From NCBI GenBank assembly GCA_023396555.1, contig JAEWWC010000276.1, forward strand, positions 1 to 14,401: DNA of 14,401 bases, in the 5' to 3' direction. Origin of the DNA: Bacillota bacterium (GTDB taxonomy: Bacteria; Bacillota; Clostridia; Christensenellales; SZUA-584). A program made the position numbers and the translations under genes. Positions 1 through 6,407 of this stretch are shown here, one piece after another; within the stretch, counting starts at the first letter, position 1; each line of letters starts with the position of its first letter. Below the pieces are notes generated by a model that was not told where the DNA came from, did not search any database, and saw nothing but the letters and a program-made list of their open reading frames with translations.

Positions 1-697
1 TGTCGTCGATGTTCTTGATTGGCATCGGCTCACCCGTCACCGGCTTGCCGTGTATCACCAAGGAAGGCTGCTCCTTTTCGGGGGCCTTCTCCGGCTTCTT
101 CGCCGCCTCCTTGGGCTTCGCTTCCCATGGCGGCGTATCCTCTGCTTTCTTTACCTCAGGCTTGGGTGCAGCCTTCGGGACGGCAGCTTTCGCGGTTTCC
201 GGCATGATAGTCACAACCGGCGCGTCCGCTGCGTCGCATTTGCCCACGGTCACCGTCATCTCCCGCCCGAAGCAGCGCTGCATGTAGTCCGCGAGATATT
301 CCTTCATGCCCAGAGTGGCGAACAGCTCGCGCCCGAACTCCTCGGGGAAGTCCACCTGCAGCTTGTCGCCCTTTACGCTGATGACGGCGCGGTTAATGAA
401 GGGCGCGAGCGCCGGTTTCATCACGCCACATAGCGCGCGCACGTTGGCGCACAGCGCCTCGCAGTCCTCGCCAGACACATCGCAATAACGCATGATCACC
501 TTCGCGTCATCGCCCACGGTCTGGCCCACATATTTTTCGATGGAGAGATAGGTTTCGGGGGGAAGCATCCGACTGTGAAAGTGCACGCGCACCTCGCCTT
601 TTTTGACGATGTGCTGCACCTTGTCGATGCTCAGCTCATAGCGGTCGTCAATGCCCACGCTATTTTTCAGCGCGGCAAGGAAATCCCCTTTTTTCAA
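1..697 (-). CDS. polC: DNA polymerase III PolC-type alpha subunit, N-terminal part (cut by window edge)
   Basis: This is the first 232 residues of a PolC-type replicative polymerase, the main chromosomal DNA polymerase of Bacillota, which carries its own 3'-5' exonuclease. The frame is open from the window edge to a TTG codon at 697-695, preceded by AGGGGG at 703-708 that overlaps the ispG stop; the protein begins MKKGDFLAALKNSVG. Residues 1 to about 165 look like the PolC N-terminal domain. A Lys/Pro/Ala/Glu-rich linker follows (about 168-211), then LVIHGKPVTGEPMPI, matching the segment just before the OB-fold in PolC (B. subtilis has LVIGYQIKDNEEI at this point). The OB, PHP/exonuclease and polymerase domains lie outside the window. 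Position directly after ispG, 9 bases from its stop, matches the usual clostridial order. The assignment rests on the N-terminal match and on synteny; the catalytic motifs cannot be checked. Confidence 0.88.
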   Translation of the reverse strand, partial: MKKGDFLAALKNSVGIDDRYELSIDKVQHIVKKGEVRVHFHSRMLPPETYLSIEKYVGQTVGDDAKVIMRYCDVSGEDCEALCANVRALCGVMKPALAPFINRAVISVKGDKLQVDFPEEFGRELFATLGMKEYLADYMQRCFGREMTVTVGKCDAADAPVVTIMPETAKAAVPKAAPKPEVKKAEDTPPWEAKPKEAAKKPEKAPEKEQPSLVIHGKPVTGEPMPIKNIDD

Positions 698-702
698 CGC
701 GG

Positions 703-708
703 CCCCCT
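703..708 (-). promoter_or_regulatory. Ribosome binding site deciding the polC TTG start
   Basis: AGGGGG lies five bases before the TTG at 697-695 and overlaps the TAG stop of ispG (709-707). No ATG or GTG with a comparable site is near the start of the open frame, so TTG is the best start. The overlap suggests ispG and polC translation are coupled. Confidence 0.7.
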
Positions 709-1759
709 AAAAGTGTTTTTCCAGATATCCAGCAAATATGCCGAGTATGTCTTCCTCCGGGTATGAGCCTATGAGCTCGCCCTTCGCGAACAACGCCGCC
801 TTGCCCGCGCCGCCCCCCGCAATGCCGATGTCGGCGTGACGCGCCTCGCCCGGCCCGTTGACGACGCAGCCCATCACTGCCGCCGTCACCGGCTTGTTCA
901 GCGATATCAGTATATGCTGCACCCTGTCCGCTAAATCGGCCACGTTGATGCCGGTGCGCGCACACGTGGGGCAGCTGATAACCTCGGGGTAAAATGTCCG
1001 CACTCCCGCGCTCTGCAGTATGCGCCTCGCGGCGTCAATCTCCAGCACCGGGTCGCCCGTGATGGAGACACGGATGGTGTCTCCGATACCGTCCAGCAGC
1101 AGCGCACCCAAACCTACCGCGGATTTCACGATGGCGTTCTCGTACGTCCCCGCCTCAGTGATGCCGATGTGCTGCGGCGCATCAGAGAGCTTCGCGAAAT
1201 CGCGGACAGCCTGCACGCACATGGGCACGGACGACGCCTTGATGGACACCACGACGTTGTCAAATCCCATATCGTATACCGCGCGCACCCAGTTCACCGC
1301 GCTTTCAGCCAGCGCCTGCGCCGTCGGACTGCCGTACTTTTTCAGCAGCTGCGGCTCCAGCGAGCCCGCGTTCACGCCCACGCGCAGCGCCGCCCCGTTT
1401 GCCTTCGCACAGGCCACCACCGTTCCCAGCGCCTTTTCGCCGCGCAGGTTGCCGGGGTTGATGCGCACCTTGTCCGCGCCGTTCTCCAAAGCCAGCACAG
1501 CAAGCTTCGGGTCAAAATGCACGTCCGCGATCAGCGGTATCTGAATGTTCTGCTTGATTTCACGGAACGCCGGTGCGCAATCCGCGCAATAAAAAGCGCA
1601 GCGCACCGCTTCGCAGCCCGCCGCCTCTAGTCGGCCGATCTGCTCCAGCGTGGCCTGCACGTCCGCCGTATCCGTATTTGTCATCGATTGTATCAGGATG
1701 TCGCTGCCGCCGCCGATCTGCGCGGTGCCCACCGACACCCTTCTTGTGTAATTGGACAT
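707..1759 (-). CDS. ispG: 4-hydroxy-3-methylbut-2-en-1-yl diphosphate synthase (flavodoxin/ferredoxin), IspG
   Basis: IspG reduces methylerythritol cyclodiphosphate to HMBPP, the penultimate step of the MEP isoprenoid pathway, using a [4Fe-4S] cluster. The 350-residue protein has the expected length for the bacterial two-domain form. Visible landmarks are QSMTNTDT (about 24-31), VRINPGN (98-104), GVNAGSLE (128-135), GLGALLLDGIGDTIRVSITG (216-235), and the cluster motifs SCPTC (Cys263, Cys266) and GCVVNGPGEA (Cys298, Glu305). The ATG at 1759 lies five bases after the rseP stop and has only a weak upstream GGA, so translation is probably coupled to rseP. Oddity: residues 49-61 carry four cysteines (49, 54, 58, 61), including CAFYCADC where the family usually has a VAVP-type segment. 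The cysteines of the known iron-sulfur site are all present, so the enzyme should be active. Confidence 0.97.
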   Translation of the reverse strand: MSNYTRRVSVGTAQIGGGSDILIQSMTNTDTADVQATLEQIGRLEAAGCEAVRCAFYCADCAPAFREIKQNIQIPLIADVHFDPKLAVLALENGADKVRINPGNLRGEKALGTVVACAKANGAALRVGVNAGSLEPQLLKKYGSPTAQALAESAVNWVRAVYDMGFDNVVVSIKASSVPMCVQAVRDFAKLSDAPQHIGITEAGTYENAIVKSAVGLGALLLDGIGDTIRVSITGDPVLEIDAARRILQSAGVRTFYPEVISCPTCARTGINVADLADRVQHILISLNKPVTAAVMGCVVNGPGEARHADIGIAGGGAGKAALFAKGELIGSYPEEDILGIFAGYLEKHF

Positions 1760-1764
1760 GATAT

Positions 1765-2793
1765 TTATCCGAATATTCTGATGAGGTCTTTATACGTGAT
1801 GAATATGAAGAACCCGATGAACAGCGCAAACCCGATCAGGTGAATGACCCCCTCCACGTTGCGCGGTACCGGCCTTTTGAAAAGCTTCTCGATGCCGATG
1901 AACACCAACCGCCCTCCGTCCAGCGCGGGCAGCGGCAGCAGGTTGAACACCGCGAGGCTCGCGTTTATCACCACGCCGAACCGCAACACCGTCTCGAAGC
2001 TGCTGCGTATCGCCGCTCCCAGCTCCTTGACCATGCCCACGATGCCCATCATATTTTCCGTACCCTTGCCCGCAAACAGCCCCAGCACCGCCAGCAGCGT
2101 TTCGCGTATTAGCAGATACATCCATTTGAAGGACAGCGCCAGTGCCTCCCCGATGCCGAACGTCACACGCTCTGCGCCGAACACGAAGCCGACACGGTAG
2201 GCATCATCTTCCTCATAATAACGATAGGGTATTTCAAACGACAGCGTTTCCCCACCACGTTCCACGACGATCGGCATTGAGACGTTGTCGGCGGCGCGCT
2301 TGGCCGCTTCAATCTCCATCGTGAAGTCCATCTTCACGCCGTTCATCGACAGTATCACGTCGCCTGTCTGAAGCCCCGCTTCCTCCGCAGGGCTGCCCGC
2401 CAGCACTTCGCCCACCGTGGGCACATAGTCTCCGAAGAAACCCAGCACAAGAACCACAAGTATAAACGCGAATATGATGTTGAACACAGGACCGGCTGCG
2501 ATGGTCAGCGCGCGACGGCCCGTTGGTTGGCGGTTGAACGCCAGCGAGTCGTCCAACTCTTCGTCCTCGCCGTAAAACTTGGTAAAGCCGCCGAGGAACA
2601 CCCAGCGGATAGAATAGATGATGTCGTTCTTGACCCACTGCGCGATCTTAGGGCCAAACCCGACGGCAAATTCGACAATTTTAATACGGCACGCCCGGCC
2701 GATGCTGTAATGACCCAGCTCATGCACCATGATGATGACGCCGATAAACAGCAGCGCCACGACAAAGCTCAATATGTTTAAAATCGTGTCCAA
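1765..2793 (-). CDS. rseP: RIP metalloprotease RseP (site-2 protease, M50B)
   Basis: This is an intramembrane zinc metalloprotease that cleaves anti-sigma factors, signal-peptide remnants or other single-pass membrane proteins within the membrane. In the 342-residue product, a first hydrophobic segment holds the zinc motif HELGH (residues 24-28). A second membrane segment contains AAGPVFNIIFAF (99-110). A single PDZ domain follows (about 124-195, with GSPAEEAGLQTGDVILSMNG), and the C-terminal membrane segments hold the third zinc ligand in NLLPLPALDGG (Asp292). One PDZ domain is usual for Bacillota; Gram-negative RseP has two. The start is TTG at 2793-2791, five bases after AAGGAGGG. The gene lies between dxr and ispG in the conserved cluster. 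A candidate promoter sits in the 59-base gap upstream, so it may also be transcribed separately from dxr. The substrate cannot be told from the sequence. Confidence 0.96.
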   Translation of the reverse strand: MDTILNILSFVVALLFIGVIIMVHELGHYSIGRACRIKIVEFAVGFGPKIAQWVKNDIIYSIRWVFLGGFTKFYGEDEELDDSLAFNRQPTGRRALTIAAGPVFNIIFAFILVVLVLGFFGDYVPTVGEVLAGSPAEEAGLQTGDVILSMNGVKMDFTMEIEAAKRAADNVSMPIVVERGGETLSFEIPYRYYEEDDAYRVGFVFGAERVTFGIGEALALSFKWMYLLIRETLLAVLGLFAGKGTENMMGIVGMVKELGAAIRSSFETVLRFGVVINASLAVFNLLPLPALDGGRLVFIGIEKLFKRPVPRNVEGVIHLIGFALFIGFFIFITYKDLIRIFG

Positions 2794-2798
2794 GCGTA

Positions 2799-2806
2799 CC
2801 CTCCTT
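2799..2806 (-). promoter_or_regulatory. Ribosome binding site deciding the rseP TTG start
   Basis: AAGGAGGG is close to a full match to the anti-Shine-Dalgarno sequence and stands five bases before the TTG at 2793-2791. It supports the TTG as the real start of rseP. Confidence 0.8.
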
Positions 2807-2814
2807 TTTCTATC

Positions 2815-2838
2815 ATTATATCAACATAAATGTGTCAA
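2815..2838 (-). promoter_or_regulatory. Candidate internal promoter before rseP (extended -10)
   Basis: The AT-rich gap between dxr and rseP reads TGATATAAT on the minus strand (TATAAT at 2820-2815), an extended -10 with a consensus hexamer. A perfect TTGACA lies at 2838-2833, but only 12 bases away, too close to act as a normal -35 for this -10. If active, transcription would begin roughly 17 bases before the TTG and give a very short leader containing only the ribosome binding site. The sequence is suggestive; use in the cell is inferred. Confidence 0.4.
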
Positions 2839-2852
2839 AATACGTACCATTT

Positions 2853-3995
2853 TTAAATATTATTGTAAACGAAGTCCTTAACCTCTTTGTCGGTGGTGTA
2901 AATCTCGATCAAAGAGTTACCCGGCAGATGCGCAAACTTGTTCATCGCGAATGCCACACTCTTCTCAATATCGCCGAATCTGATCTTCTTTTCCAGGAAC
3001 AGATCCACCGCCGCCTCATTGGCCGCGTTCATGATCAGCGGCATTGAGCCGCCCTCCGTTATAGCGTCCATCGCATGGCGCAGGCACGGGAACTTGCCCA
3101 TATCCGGCTCATGGAACGTCAGGGTTTTCAGCGCCGTGAAATCCAGATGCCCCACCACACTGTCCAGCCGCTCGGGATGCCCGAAGGCATACTGTATGGG
3201 CTCACGCATATCCGTCGGCCCCAGCTGCGCAATCACCGCACCGTCGTTATATTCGATCATCGAGTGGATGATGCTCTGGCGGTGCACGACCACGGATATC
3301 TTCTCGGGCGGTACATCAAACAGCCAGCGGGATTCGATGATCTCCAGCCCCTTGTTCATGTATGTCGCGCAGTCCACAGTGATCTTCTTGCCCATGCGCC
3401 AGTTGGGATGCCGCAGCGCCTGTTCCACCGTCGCCTTTTCGATGTCTTCCTTGCTCCAGTCGAAGAACGGCCCGCCCGATGCGGTGAGTATGATGCGCCG
3501 AAGGCCGGTGGTATCCACGCCGCCGAGGCACTGGTATATCGCACACAGCTCGCTGTCCACCGGGAATATCTCGGCTTTGCTGGTCTTCTGCTTCTCCTTC
3601 ACGATGTGCCCGCCACACACCAGCGATTCCTTGTTGGCCAACGCCACGTTGATGTCCTTATCGAGGCACTCAATCAACGGCGGAAGGCCCGCGATGCCCA
3701 CCACGGCGATCAGTACGATGTCCGGATCTCCCGCGCTGCACGATTCCAGCAGCGCTTGTATGCCAAAGCCCACCCGCATGCCTTTGGGCACCTTCTTCTC
3801 AAACTCGAGGTCACCCGGGCAGCCGGTAACACCCACATAGCACGCGCCGAACTTGTTCGCCAGCGCCAGCAGTTCATCGCTGCCGTGGTGCGCCGTCATC
3901 GCCGTCACGCGGAACCGATCGGGGAATCTTTCAATGATGTCCAGCGCCTGCCGCCCCACAGAGCCGGTCGCGCCCAATATCGCAATTTTTTTCAT
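2853..3995 (-). CDS. dxr: 1-deoxy-D-xylulose 5-phosphate reductoisomerase, DXR/IspC
   Basis: DXR rearranges and reduces DXP to MEP with NADPH, the committed step of the MEP pathway and the target of fosmidomycin. The product has 380 residues, normal for the family. It shows the NADPH loop GATGSVG (8-14), LANKES (119-124), metal ligands in PVDSE (Asp147, Glu149) and NKGLE (Glu218), the flexible-loop HPNW (His196) and IHSM (His244). Start is ATG at 3995 with AAAGGAT about seven bases upstream. The cdsA stop is 12 bases upstream, so the genes are co-transcribed. Oddities, using E. coli numbering from memory: PVDSEL replaces PVDSEH (His153 to Leu150), VDCAT replaces VDSAT (Ser222 to Cys209), HRQS replaces HPQS, and TDMR replaces PDMR. 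Both acidic metal ligands and the Lys/Asn that bind substrate phosphate remain. It is very probably a working DXR with a remodelled pocket. Confidence 0.95.
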   Translation of the reverse strand: MKKIAILGATGSVGRQALDIIERFPDRFRVTAMTAHHGSDELLALANKFGACYVGVTGCPGDLEFEKKVPKGMRVGFGIQALLESCSAGDPDIVLIAVVGIAGLPPLIECLDKDINVALANKESLVCGGHIVKEKQKTSKAEIFPVDSELCAIYQCLGGVDTTGLRRIILTASGGPFFDWSKEDIEKATVEQALRHPNWRMGKKITVDCATYMNKGLEIIESRWLFDVPPEKISVVVHRQSIIHSMIEYNDGAVIAQLGPTDMREPIQYAFGHPERLDSVVGHLDFTALKTLTFHEPDMGKFPCLRHAMDAITEGGSMPLIMNAANEAAVDLFLEKKIRFGDIEKSVAFAMNKFAHLPGNSLIEIYTTDKEVKDFVYNNI

Positions 3996-4007
3996 TCACA
4001 TTATCCT

Positions 4008-4811
4008 TTATGCCACAATGATCGTATAGAAAGCAAAAACGGCGGGGGTTATGAACAGCACGCTGTCCAGCCTGTCCATCGCGCCGCCGTGTTCTCCCAT
4101 GATACGTCCGAAATCCTTTATACCAAACCGGCGCTTCACAGCTGACGCCGCGAGGTCACCCACCTGAGCCAGTATTGACAGCACCAACCCCAGCGGGAGA
4201 TACCACCAGGTTTTCAGGCCTACGCCGAATACCGGTTGCAGCAGCACTGCCAGCGCATACACGCCCGCCGTACCCAACACAGTGCCGCACACCGCGCCCT
4301 CCACCGTCTTTTTGGGGCTGATGGACTCGGCCAGCTTGTGCCGGCCAAATAACCGCCCGCCGAAATAGGCGAAGGTATCGGTGATGACCGCTGCGCCGAA
4401 GGCGATGATCATCAGAAAGCGCGACGACTGCTCGTCGGGCGTACACAGTATGCCCAGCATCGATCCGAAGAATAGCCCCGGATATGCCATCGGCATTACG
4501 GTGAACAGTCCATCCACCACGCTGCGTCCCGAGAACACCAGTACGGAGAACACCACCATCACACCGACAGTCAGCAGTATCGCGACGCCTGTCTGTCCGC
4601 CGAGATACTGGTACGTTGGGTAAAGCAGCACCGCGAACGCATAACCGACCGCGCGCATCGGTCTGGATACAGTCGACGCTGCGTTCATCATTTCATGCAC
4701 GCACAACACGCCCACCAACGCGACGACAATCTTTGCGTAAAGCCCGTGCAGCCATATCACGGACACCAGCAGCGCCAGCGCCGGTATGGCAGCGAGTACC
4801 CTTTTCAGCAA
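4008..4811 (-). CDS. cdsA: Phosphatidate cytidylyltransferase (CDP-diacylglycerol synthase)
   Basis: CdsA makes CDP-diacylglycerol from phosphatidic acid and CTP, the branch point for phosphatidylglycerol, cardiolipin and related lipids; it is an integral membrane enzyme. The 267-residue product is strongly hydrophobic with roughly seven or eight membrane segments. It carries SPKKTVEG (about 165-172) and the full CDP-DG synthase signature at about 223-250, with SAVKRR, IKDFG and EHGGAMDRLDS. I place the start at TTG 4811-4809, six bases after GGAGGG (4818-4823), which gives MLKRVLAAIPALALL, a normal CdsA N-terminus beginning in the first membrane helix. The frame stays open upstream to about 4943, but that extension lies over uppS and is basic and non-homologous in character, so I reject it. 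The gap to the uppS stop is 22 bases. Confidence 0.95.
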   Translation of the reverse strand: MLKRVLAAIPALALLVSVIWLHGLYAKIVVALVGVLCVHEMMNAASTVSRPMRAVGYAFAVLLYPTYQYLGGQTGVAILLTVGVMVVFSVLVFSGRSVVDGLFTVMPMAYPGLFFGSMLGILCTPDEQSSRFLMIIAFGAAVITDTFAYFGGRLFGRHKLAESISPKKTVEGAVCGTVLGTAGVYALAVLLQPVFGVGLKTWWYLPLGLVLSILAQVGDLAASAVKRRFGIKDFGRIMGEHGGAMDRLDSVLFITPAVFAFYTIIVA

Positions 4812-4817
4812 TGTCCG

Positions 4818-4823
4818 CCCTCC
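4818..4823 (-). promoter_or_regulatory. Ribosome binding site deciding the cdsA TTG start
   Basis: GGAGGG stands six bases before TTG 4811-4809. The longer open frame, reaching into uppS, has no need to be translated; this site marks the proper start. Confidence 0.75.
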
Positions 4824-4833
4824 AAATAGACCC

Positions 4834-5595
4834 TCAAACACCACCGAAGCGGCGGTCACGGCCGGCGTAATCCGCCAGCGCTTTCGCGTACTCCGCTTCG
4901 TCAAAATCCGGCCAGAACGTGCCGGTAAAGTGCAGCTCGGCATAAGCCAGCTGATAGAGCAGAAAGTTGCTGATGCGCGCCTCGCCGCTCGTACGAATCA
5001 GCAGATCCGGATCCGGTTCGCCCGCCGTGTACAGCACGGACGATATCCATTCTTCATTCACATCCTCCGGCTTCACGCCGCCTGCCAGTGCTTTTTTCAC
5101 CGCTTCCACCAGCTCCTGCCGCCCGCCGTAGTTGATGGCCATGTTCACGGTCAAGCCGGTGTTGTCCTTCGTCGTCTCAATCGCGCGTGATATTTCCGCC
5201 TTTACTTTATCGGGCAATGCGGACATATCGCCCAGCGTGCGGATGCGCACGTTCTTCTCGTGCAGCTCGGGCAGCTCCTTGATCAGGTATTCCACCAGCA
5301 GGGACATCAACACGTTCACTTCGCCCTTAGGGCGTTTCCAGTTTTCTGTGGAAAACGCAAACAGCGTCAGATACCGGATGCCGATATCCGAGCTCATGCG
5401 TATAATGGTGCGCACGCGCTCAACACCTGCCCGATGCCCTGCGCTGCGGGGCAGCCCCCGCTTCTTAGCCCAGCGTCCGTTACCGTCCATGATCACAGCC
5501 ACATGAACGGGCAGCCGCTCTTTATCGATCTGGCCGTATATATGCGTATCAGGCCGGTGACGCCGGCCAAACAGTATATCCGCTACAACGCCCAA
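4834..5595 (-). CDS. uppS: Undecaprenyl diphosphate synthase (cis-prenyltransferase)
   Basis: UppS condenses farnesyl diphosphate with eight isopentenyl diphosphates to give undecaprenyl diphosphate, the lipid carrier for peptidoglycan and teichoic acid precursors. The 253-residue product has the usual length. It shows IMDGNGRWAKKRG, whose Asp37 is the catalytic aspartate, followed by FSTENW (about 81-86) and the family signature DLLIRTSGEARISNFLLYQ (about 197-215) with AELHFTGTFWPDF after it. The start is TTG 5595-5593, seven bases after AGGAG (5603-5607). An upstream ATG would add 17 basic residues overlapping the preceding gene and is rejected. The short N-terminal extension before the PVHVAVIMDGNG strand is typical of Bacillota UppS. 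The isoprenoid units come from the MEP pathway, two enzymes of which lie downstream in the same operon. Confidence 0.97.
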   Translation of the reverse strand: MGVVADILFGRRHRPDTHIYGQIDKERLPVHVAVIMDGNGRWAKKRGLPRSAGHRAGVERVRTIIRMSSDIGIRYLTLFAFSTENWKRPKGEVNVLMSLLVEYLIKELPELHEKNVRIRTLGDMSALPDKVKAEISRAIETTKDNTGLTVNMAINYGGRQELVEAVKKALAGGVKPEDVNEEWISSVLYTAGEPDPDLLIRTSGEARISNFLLYQLAYAELHFTGTFWPDFDEAEYAKALADYAGRDRRFGGV

Positions 5596-5602
5596 ACCGT
5601 AT

Positions 5603-5607
5603 CTCCT
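5603..5607 (-). promoter_or_regulatory. Ribosome binding site deciding the uppS TTG start
   Basis: AGGAG lies seven bases before TTG 5595-5593 and overlaps the TAG stop (5608-5606) of the small PASTA-like gene. This layout links translation of the small gene and uppS. Confidence 0.75.
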
Positions 5608-5806
5608 AACCTGCCTGTGTCTTGAACTCAGACACAGTGATCTCAATGCTATTATTGCCCGCGCTACGCTGGCGTATAACGCGAACGGAATCTGCTCCGT
5701 CTACACCGCGGCGGGACTTGTATTCGCTGCTGTTAACCTCATAGCCCAGCTTTTCCAGCAGGCTTTTGGCCTCTTCCTGACACAACCCGATAACGCAGGG
5801 CGTCAT
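5606..5806 (-). CDS. Stand-alone single PASTA-like domain protein, 66 residues
   Basis: The whole 66-residue protein fits one PASTA repeat. It starts PCVIGLCQEEAKSLLEKLGY, which matches the pattern P-x-V-x-G-L-x(3)-EA-x(2)-L-x(2)-G, then has V-RVIRQ-SAG in place of the V-x-x-Q-x-P-x-x-G turn and ends in an ITVSEFK strand. There is no signal peptide or membrane segment, so it should be cytoplasmic, whereas PASTA domains of PknB-type kinases and PBPs are extracellular and bind peptidoglycan or muropeptides. Its ATG overlaps the frr stop in ATGA (5806-5803), and no good ribosome binding site lies close upstream, so translation is probably coupled to frr. Its stop overlaps the uppS ribosome binding site. 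The position suggests a link to envelope lipid supply or to frr, but the function is unknown. The PASTA assignment is by eye and short. Confidence 0.72.
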   Translation of the reverse strand: MTPCVIGLCQEEAKSLLEKLGYEVNSSEYKSRRGVDGADSVRVIRQRSAGNNSIEITVSEFKTQAG

Positions 5807-6366
5807 ACCGACATGATTTCTTTCTCTTTTTCCTTTACAAGATCGTCGACCTGTTTTGTGAAGTCGTTGGTCAGCTTCTGCACCTCTTCTTCCAGGTCGT
5901 TATAATCATCCTCGGTGATCTCGCTTGCCTTTTTCGCCTTCTTGAACGACTCATTCGCATCGCGGCGAATGGAGCGTACCGCCACCTTGGCCTCTTCACC
6001 CTTTTTGTGGATGTTTTTGGCCAGATCCTTGCGGCGTTCCTCTGTCAGTTCGGGCACCACCAGACGGATCACCTTGCCGTCGTTGGTGGGATTGATGCCA
6101 AGATCCGATTTCTGTATCGCCTTCTCCACTTCAGAGATCATCTTCACGTCCCAGAGGGATATCACCAGCATGCGCGGCTCGGGCGCCGATATGTTGCCGA
6201 TCTGGTTGAGCGGCGTGGGCGTCCCGTAATAATCCACCGAGATGCTGTCCAGCAGCTGCGGGTTGGCCCGGCCTGCACGGATATGAGACAGGTCTTTCTT
6301 AAAAACAGCTATCGTCTTCTCCATCTTGGATTTTGCCGTATCCAGCGCTTCATTATTAATTTGCAT
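5803..6366 (-). CDS. frr: Ribosome recycling factor
   Basis: RRF works with EF-G to split the post-termination ribosome. The product has 187 residues (family about 185) and shows the characteristic HIRAGRANPQLLD, YYGTPTPLNQ, EPRMLVISLWD, LGINPTNDGKVIRL, PELTEERRKDLAK and AVRSIRRDAN segments, with the coiled-coil domain I formed by the N-terminal helix and the charged C-terminal helices. I start at ATG 6366 (MQINNEALD), eight bases after GGAGG (6375-6379); a longer form from TTG at 6396 would place that site inside the gene and is rejected. pyrH lies 41 bases upstream. The stop overlaps the start of the small PASTA-like gene by ATGA, an unusual neighbour, since in B. subtilis uppS follows directly. 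Confidence 0.97.
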   Translation of the reverse strand: MQINNEALDTAKSKMEKTIAVFKKDLSHIRAGRANPQLLDSISVDYYGTPTPLNQIGNISAPEPRMLVISLWDVKMISEVEKAIQKSDLGINPTNDGKVIRLVVPELTEERRKDLAKNIHKKGEEAKVAVRSIRRDANESFKKAKKASEITEDDYNDLEEEVQKLTNDFTKQVDDLVKEKEKEIMSV

Positions 6367-6374
6367 AAACTTAA

Positions 6375-6379
6375 CCTCC
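6375..6379 (-). promoter_or_regulatory. Ribosome binding site deciding the frr ATG start
   Basis: GGAGG stands eight bases before ATG 6366-6364. It falls inside the longer open frame beginning at 6396 and so argues for the shorter protein. Confidence 0.75.
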
Positions 6380-6407
6380 GTCAAATTTTTGCCCAAAAGC
6401 GTTTATT

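Noticed and set aside
1020..1544. Plus-strand open frame of 174 codons over ispG, and similar plus-strand frames over dxr (2938-3840, 3075-4145) and frr (6007-6576).
   Set aside because: They lie opposite highly conserved genes, have no ribosome binding site or recognisable domain, and their composition is that of a reversed coding strand in a GC-rich genome.
4812..4943. N-terminal extension of cdsA to an upstream start at 4943.
   Set aside because: It overlaps the 3' end of uppS, encodes basic non-membrane residues unlike any CdsA, and a good ribosome binding site marks the TTG at 4811.
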